28,511 bases of DNA from an uncultured Clostridia bacterium (lineage in GTDB: Bacteria > Bacillota > Clostridia > Christensenellales > CAG-917). The stretch is taken from assembly GCA_947174215.1 (NCBI GenBank), contig CAMWIB010000003.1:1-28511 (forward strand), given 5' to 3'. This document shows positions 28,101 to 28,511 of the stretch, piece after piece. Position numbers and translations under genes: made by a program. Numbering within the stretch: position 1 is the first letter of the stretch; each line of letters starts with the position of its first letter. A model generated the notes under the pieces. It was not told the DNA's origin. It worked only from the letters and a program-made list of their open reading frames with translations, and searched no databases.

Positions 28101-28511
28101 ACGATACTGCAAACGTAATCACGGTTGACGGCGTTGGCTACGTCGCAATCGACACGAACGGCAACGGCTACACGGATATGGACGAGGCGGACGCATTCCA
28201 CGACGTAACCGTGTACACGATGAAGCGCGACTTCACGCAGTACGTATCCGCGCTTGACATCGACCTCAACCAGCTTCTGAACGGCAGCGGCACGACGAAC
28301 ATCATCGATTTGCTCGGCGGCTTGCAGACGTTGGAGCTTGGCGCAAGCCTTGATATTACGCTCACCGCGCGCGACATAATCAACTGGACGAGCCAGATGA
28401 CGGAGTTCATCGGTGACGAAAACATCACTGAATATCTGTACTTCCTCATCGCTTCTCTTGAAAATCAAGCGGGCTTCAACGGCGAGATTTCCTTCCGCGG
28501 CGGCTTGAAGG
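13175..28511 (+). CDS. Giant repetitive lipoprotein, at least 5112 aa (3' end outside window)
   Basis: One frame stays open from ATG 13175 to the window edge. GGAGGA (13165-13170) sits five bases upstream. The N terminus is a lipoprotein signal peptide: Arg/Lys-rich residues 2-4, a hydrophobic core and lipobox L22-V-A-C25, so the mature protein should be lipid-anchored outside the membrane. The remainder is acidic and strand-rich, with alternating hydrophobic residues such as GLNADIQVDLDLSGGF and LNLKNFRIGLSLGIGDNF. A loose supermodule recurs with LYID-type cores at residues 507, 817, 1133, 1564, 1805, 2300, 2749, 3370 and 4646. Tyr-rich modules alternate with it, and an EF-hand-like loop lies at 4993-5004. 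There are no membrane helices after the signal and few cysteines. I recognise no family; a surface adhesin or a long hydrophobic-groove protein are guesses. Codon choice resembles pckG. Confidence 0.93.
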   Translation, partial: MRKRSLSVILLLILVIVMTAGLVACDRKTVDSPLPDLNPGKPDTPPSSNIGDVETMGAQSAWKMLKDAAFAKSVQDNDSRYISVDNSFVLGFDKDGFESVFVMRVAAAVDLLAEDGTDTSEILVELRQFLKSDLGDTAKDSAALSKLAVEGKGKLLTGMYYYESKLVVDLRGIKHAMNTEQEAVHVVYTENIDMAKLAAGLYSVMQRLDISDLIFNQLFGYNLGEIIHNLIPLDFDLTVENIITKLLLGDANATLVEKGGGLQTLKIPCDLSLVASLLPLLQPLISVDIINLVNKAVGLDLGKLGALAGMAIYIQADIENKALKSLTTDIDVNFNSLAAPDVYNKYGEFKSDIGFELGFDTVNFVGAPDIGVVDMLKERPYKETGDKSFYDYVEESAKEYSLLTFEGNITLNLDLNEMTVTVDDVLGSFGSLFTNIFANLDESMMSTLAALFSKNLEFKQQTNQIVINIRADFNTKNPEMTKLALEIRGEQNRVRLGAYYDGSREALYIDASGMFGDDNTKLKVTELNLNETIDGLFDSLFETIVGAIKGDKNAEEQYAQFASDGTIVKQHSAVTADDGNEIFDTMSLISAILDNVTIAMNGDIFNINKIAVSLTQDILDYIFGLVFAPGSALEGAVIPVSDVKLEYNNLGFAQKKSLGIGATLNVDDHGALASLKVGGDLTFGSISDRELFEGKFKEIEDGEYLAITKDGALNTDVLHVKLSTDVNINIEALRGELAALKLDIKDIELGDSLKGLLIDILFELESIESGLNADIQVDLDLSGGFALSSLLNSTAMISIKKVDGTELLGLYLQDGYLYINASLFNDKNNNSNNGLNIKQISVNVAELLEMFGLDLGAGSASEAGVAEDGDATVGTDNLLVLVAGIINGFTAAKNAISVTFATDLLNQLIGMLKIDGLTVDIGDASVDGGLNITLGDGLNLKNFRIGLSLGIGDNFDVGIGVTGLQAGMSDVSTRYLDKYCDYEAYEFTEILKNPYVSLDATLGVDVTVVEGKTEVIFGNKGTHWMTPTGEFESIDSVPANYNGLYYYFDEKDQRWYEANYSTSSISFSELGEFAYALQFGARLDLSPLVQYLLGGTNVNTKDDSSELMLRFTGKKFGGDVTTLVGIYYTSKTLHIDASNFGFNKIEVRFDLFEFLLRLLAQNTNISINGNNMSSAEAGVAADNDVMDVSAKRALALSIIATLTSSDFTVEVAKGLTDMLFELTGIDLADITAWVDVAWANLESRDNKAFTINANIGDKDNQNLIGAQIYAKDIALNVGGTSLGYLTVNHNDKDMPLAEYLALNENGGYTEVSIFNENGDIVLPTIFAEAKGTISIGANAGSYSWTVGEWLSEFISDDSSSIGSFLHDMLVDYSVPVPAGANIGFRLALNLRLNQNVPIDLTQNVRFVPISFEDAAKKVCAEVYTLNGTKYTQVDVEKLEDYAGQQLYVKEYAEDGIALMKVSGLTEGTAYVLRNGYYVKVVINNDPEDTANNTVGYLTEEELYVPVQLIDFGYILSHSDIAIELYNVAIEEADKMNADERKEATILAARLVYSDNAFGNAASTLYIDMKDDFHVSIANLDLSNIGGGKDEEEATTSAEQSGGLISQVVGTLSNFVGEINADSNGLSVNFAEALVTMLVNMLAGKNISPDSFVKLNPNESYLSFAWKYALALQLQIDPVKLGVNISSIRFGIGSDDSVLPADFNRGIYTGTENLDNISISGELSLDIGIKKQDEELRLEHYIDLFVKNLGISMGIDIQDNISYQLKLTLGANLTLGNPNDVKIVIELANALENKNIMAIYLNGPTVYIDLGSFAEEAFYIEDTNIAQQLCQVISDLLGKTASAGTSGDAMVASDAPVAPLSAEEQMSIMLDISNGKLGALVTQNVIVGLIATLLGGNSIYTAIDTKDEKAKFYVERYAQVGDSFEASADGAFVKTYLKEKVTATEVESVSGTEQLYIQLADENFVRVSNTSYPEGAKLYTLDFGYDIDTIIEGFDLGLEVKVDLQISPSVELAINIDSSLLALSLKLGDLDIETGIGGDAYNLISTKLENAISRKDLYKAGAGTQPETLYVLVENADGELEFVVYDEEDANHAGKDLYKEHFTKRDDTRIIEVDLNLLLDYSTGATYTYIDSERTLASYKASDRYSYQKSDGKFVQDDKGHYIRDGFNMNTVIDLLFGMDSIQNALANFMLPIIHISTKDYNVKFDAESEKVSLADILAHLGLNLMLDDAMNDGIMVNLKLRLDTEALGLGDLSNIDIKNLNFDLLTIIKSLEASICIDFTYEEGAASESKIILYMVDGKVYLDASGVHGPKIQMDLFSLLESFGLMSATAKGEAAAAADEEKDNSFVQILNMIVKGIVLSATPWQGNSTLNKIDALGVFFKSNMANDLLSLLLKTKFDNDYAVLDDENSGLFLRPSMNINGYDMLTLELKTSLANVSDPSDITGNKNFDIDVLLGLDARFDLVSTLDYEGLLSEYEKWDFISLEDYISNILDIVGYQSYTAVATSNVKVGTLYYVFEESADGEYVKMGNFYRHIQEGEKIGENTVRYSRKYVMYEGDVVNELTYEEQANGDYAYDEENDIFVLAKNFIGDKSKLYKQSKTPIVDENEEPLALSALRLFSKQNAPEYTDQNIYLGVSGLVYFNSSSVETYNVGGLVSDLFGKMIIELQAQSVFNGGVGINIGANVDIAKLDLKALASGKTSIGDFIANSDLNDIELAIEFVEVNAEGRFARYGNGSLKVLGGLYLSGGSLYIDAAEIISSVENYSRIDNFFEVAKETIDKISGIIGGGDKKPNEDAQVSADDSVQNDKATAERNALIALAYTDTALQLQLTRSLLAFVLATILPDLGSLEDIFDTMQITLGIDHSYVDYKKISDITNPDEKEKWETGLYKPVELEKYYVVNNGSKSSYYKADETAIFDATNDPIQNFVEGGTYLNDGTGYVLVEREAMAKSVTVGNYYYVLLENGKSVSLDECDLYEYNGATYTKSSIFTHETYGANVEDFRYAFVDGEYKLATALQNRLGGLYDEDRYGYYAEESYDEVALESYYVAVIGGAYAYYTSDTPIYERVGDTLVYNLVKTYVEGKTYLHEGSAYVPIERVTTAKEITSGSNYYVMLDNQIAVSLRAYELYALNGSTYTRSNIFTYDTFGDGQNDFRYVYYNGEYHVATSLITRLYGYVKNPPASYEGEFYYRTLTNYKALDDFMLGVDITTGCLSMGLSLGRLSLGFGSGIELLPDYIADGKVHSFSVGNVTTPYTRDLPDDVKATVADMPTNPFYDTTITVGFSVELDFGITEGTLDFGRIFSNILGDLTGLVIDIPSTTKGYSSAHFRLDVRLMLDMQNITNSELAIELVTVTEAGYDLKWLGLYYINSSVYMDFSDAFDIPKMRLTDFHFGDYLGGLFNTDMNNLFVAGADTAASSGDALAAADSVTSAKGDVDFTNNDLALAFLFNKDLLTIALGDKLFKTVLDYIPKDLLGFDIHTLFYDEINGSLQIKLDTSDTVDLELKVALGLAGGRYEKAAVFENKADEAMSNELKTVIAQIQDSDDNKFYVFRPQGGLDLNAKPSTQKGYYIMGSDGTYMRVVKPTDSTINSTGEELNLHVKYRVLYEEGQLTLREVVDNLSNDGTEKLGEYFAIRENDVIYSYKAGALANNSFVGDGGKYDMNLQLVLAIRDLNVSFTNSRSYTLSGPEMAEYTDWADLDRIKISEVIDLTTDFKSGDENNIDLSAVITALLPTIAGEDLVKIISSSDNGGDVERTIRLVIEGDVQIVALINYARQKLADKFGDGNISYEELTLMDNINLLIKLIQNIGDIDLGSILSDIISFFNLQIKLQTKGGNDADFKDLIGLYMLSGTFELLTDENLDSASESYVHPDDRFDHYFETKYGTYYRTNDGKYHTITDPAFDGVKYSYDASYCHPNQYGAFKRVHGGVTLDLSAFNLPVIYGDSDTMTEVLNTVMGMFGGSSSDAMAAVDGAGSAEEDKNIFPLVPDNILGYIKAFVYGFSITSRYAALLIQPDYINAILSLIMGEDAIQFNPDLFVNKSNLTIYTDATRQSYVTLDELLDRVQNASASEKAEVLAKVQKTVSATTVRYNVTKYSDTTKGGYYVTDSGAFELVTELSATEKASYDKKVEAGTAFYYDVETASSYVRLIDAVTGNLSKTFVEFSSANKEHIKNSEKHSGAKALGINTPKIYTVVTALPAGTPTVVDDETVLIDGFYYIEKTKVNGVVKEWFTDATEDLCIVERLDTRNSFITAQLFLWNYEIGLKLNAPVFEAVEFDYVYGYEAAANGITSIPDSVRYHDIEEFIYSSEDKESDGMDAWMEDYYVSGAFSAASYLSNPRFYEHQNEYFAIDLDSLYVLDADGKYVKAATSASDFPEYLADIDSKTKDYYLYSGNSYVKIQRTYMYRKIVYRTDKKQLIAKDEIGKYDDTQYQIRVPRASDFVAPDKEYVALNEMFYLSLDLRGSLVINAGKIFLDYNLFNESLFKEIYGRDAGASDLYGIAYKMYQGNYVRMSNAEVDKAVADGTLSSVQVWVNSEFGGDVKEDISNVLGGIFGSLDAVLQVQEGDVFRLYFSLRLNISFMLQVVPFKLHVYDLDVAIDLWKQNADKLVNGGYVTSATGADEERTDGSMTHLLGLYYDRDILTGEAGLYLDLTWLLGNDAKIFIDLSAYSVEDVLNGMIGESNTSKDAMVAADSSIKDKYEGGQSSTDASLFINIFTNAIALNITSGFLKAVLNEISPDSTIGNILPNVKAYVKLSASPYSLAIGALLFTDEVSNNVPVLNVELALEGTNGTNTSSSLLLGREEDVKKKQTGEKSIFYYANFNLDENGNFARNFNSFDFVELTKDENGKDTYVDEDGNTVLYNGPSQRYTQSPEVMKEILPTSRYAFGSKFDEQYSHDERFEGILYTLVNGEYVPINEVETRLVSAKYRDIWNTDTFKNFTGLMYVVDAESRYVPMYRQQLAGFTGVGNLQYRLATADDTANVITVDGVGYVAIDTNGNGYTDMDEADAFHDVTVYTMKRDFTQYVSALDIDLNQLLNGSGTTNIIDLLGGLQTLELGASLDITLTARDIINWTSQMTEFIGDENITEYLYFLIASLENQAGFNGEISFRGGLK
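15752..27270 (+). repeat. Ala/Asp/Ser linker family (DAMVAAD type) in the giant protein
   Basis: Low-complexity acidic linkers follow the LYID modules. They are ASEAGVAEDGDATVG (15752), SSAEAGVAADNDVMDVS (16691), KDEEEATTSAEQSGG (~17936), SGDAMVASDAPVAPLSAEE (~18707), AKGEAAAAADEEKD (~20162), NEDAQVSADDSVQND (~21548), SSGDALAAADSVTSAKGD (~23417), SSSDAMAAVDGAGSAEED (~25052) and SKDAMVAADSSIKDK (~27221). The shared element is roughly S-x-D-A-M/L-V/A-A-A/S-D. They are probably flexible joints; proteolytic sites are possible. Confidence 0.65.
21845..22699 (+). repeat. Tandem duplication of a Tyr-rich ~150-aa module
   Basis: Two units, 21845-22243 and 22289-22699, align along their length. The best part, 98 residues each (21950-22243 and 22406-22699), is identical at about half of the positions with no gaps. 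Shared blocks include VEG.TYL, YV..ER, YYV.L.N, LY..NG.TYT.S.IFT, DFRY, GEY..AT.L and RL.G. Related single modules appear near 17431 (VYTLNGTKYTQ) and 25465 (GGYYVTDSGAFELV). Confidence 0.8.
28151..28186 (+). other. EF-hand-like calcium loop in the giant protein
   Basis: Residues 4993-5004 read DTNGNGYTDMDE. They match the 12-residue EF-hand/dockerin loop with Asp/Asn at positions 1, 3, 5 and 9, Gly at 6, a hydrophobic residue at 7 and Glu at 12. The flanks are not an obvious EF-hand helix pair. It lies in a Tyr-rich section with repeats of the type NGEYVPI and ESRYVPM. Calcium binding is likely by motif, not shown. Confidence 0.6.

Noticed and set aside
13175..28511. CRISPR array or DNA tandem repeats behind the repetitive region
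   Set aside because: The repetition is at protein level, diverged and irregularly spaced, inside one open frame; there are no identical short DNA repeats with spacers.

Overview
The window looks like chromosomal DNA of an uncultured gut-type Clostridia (Firmicutes). The signs are a DUF4364 protein (a Clostridia-centred family), strong AGGAGG-type ribosome sites, canonical sigma-A promoters, a fused AroE-AroK, a GTP-type PEP carboxykinase and a Gram-positive style lipoprotein signal. A Christensenellales-like lineage is my guess; the sequence does not prove it.

Region 1 (1-7315, + strand) is a compact aromatic amino acid operon. It holds the 3' end of tyrA, then aroB, aroA, aroC, pheA (chorismate mutase-prephenate dehydratase), an aroE-aroK fusion and aroQ (type II dehydroquinase). 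Together these cover every step from DAHP to chorismate and on to the prephenate branch. Only DAHP synthase is missing and may lie upstream. AroA carries an unusual repeat-like insert just before its DHR motif.

Region 2 (7338-9479, - strand) holds a small unknown protein with its own promoter, whose -35 overlaps a perfect 15-bp dyad. Next come a type I L-asparaginase with a clear terminator, and a DUF4364 winged-helix-like protein.

Region 3 (9480-12747) starts with a divergent promoter region feeding DUF4364 (-) and pckG (+). After pckG come a bidirectional terminator and an intergenic direct repeat able to form a GAAA-loop hairpin. A convergent DUF1624-type membrane acyltransferase follows; its consensus promoter sits so close to the ATG that the mRNA should be leaderless.

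Region 4 (13087-28511, + strand) is the striking part. A perfect TTGACA-N17-TATAAT promoter and a GGAGGA ribosome site lead into one reading frame that stays open for 5112 codons and runs off the window end. It begins with a lipoprotein signal peptide (LVAC lipobox) and continues as a giant, beta-rich repetitive protein. At least nine copies of a loose supermodule recur: a short strand motif of the type GLY...LYIDAS, a helix, an Ala/Asp/Ser linker of the type DAMVAAD, then a hydrophobic helix and amphipathic strands. Tyrosine-rich modules are interspersed, including one clear tandem duplication, and an EF-hand-like loop lies near the visible end. I recognise no named family. This giant lipoprotein is the best candidate here for something undescribed. 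Long minus-strand reading frames opposite it are shadows caused by codon bias.
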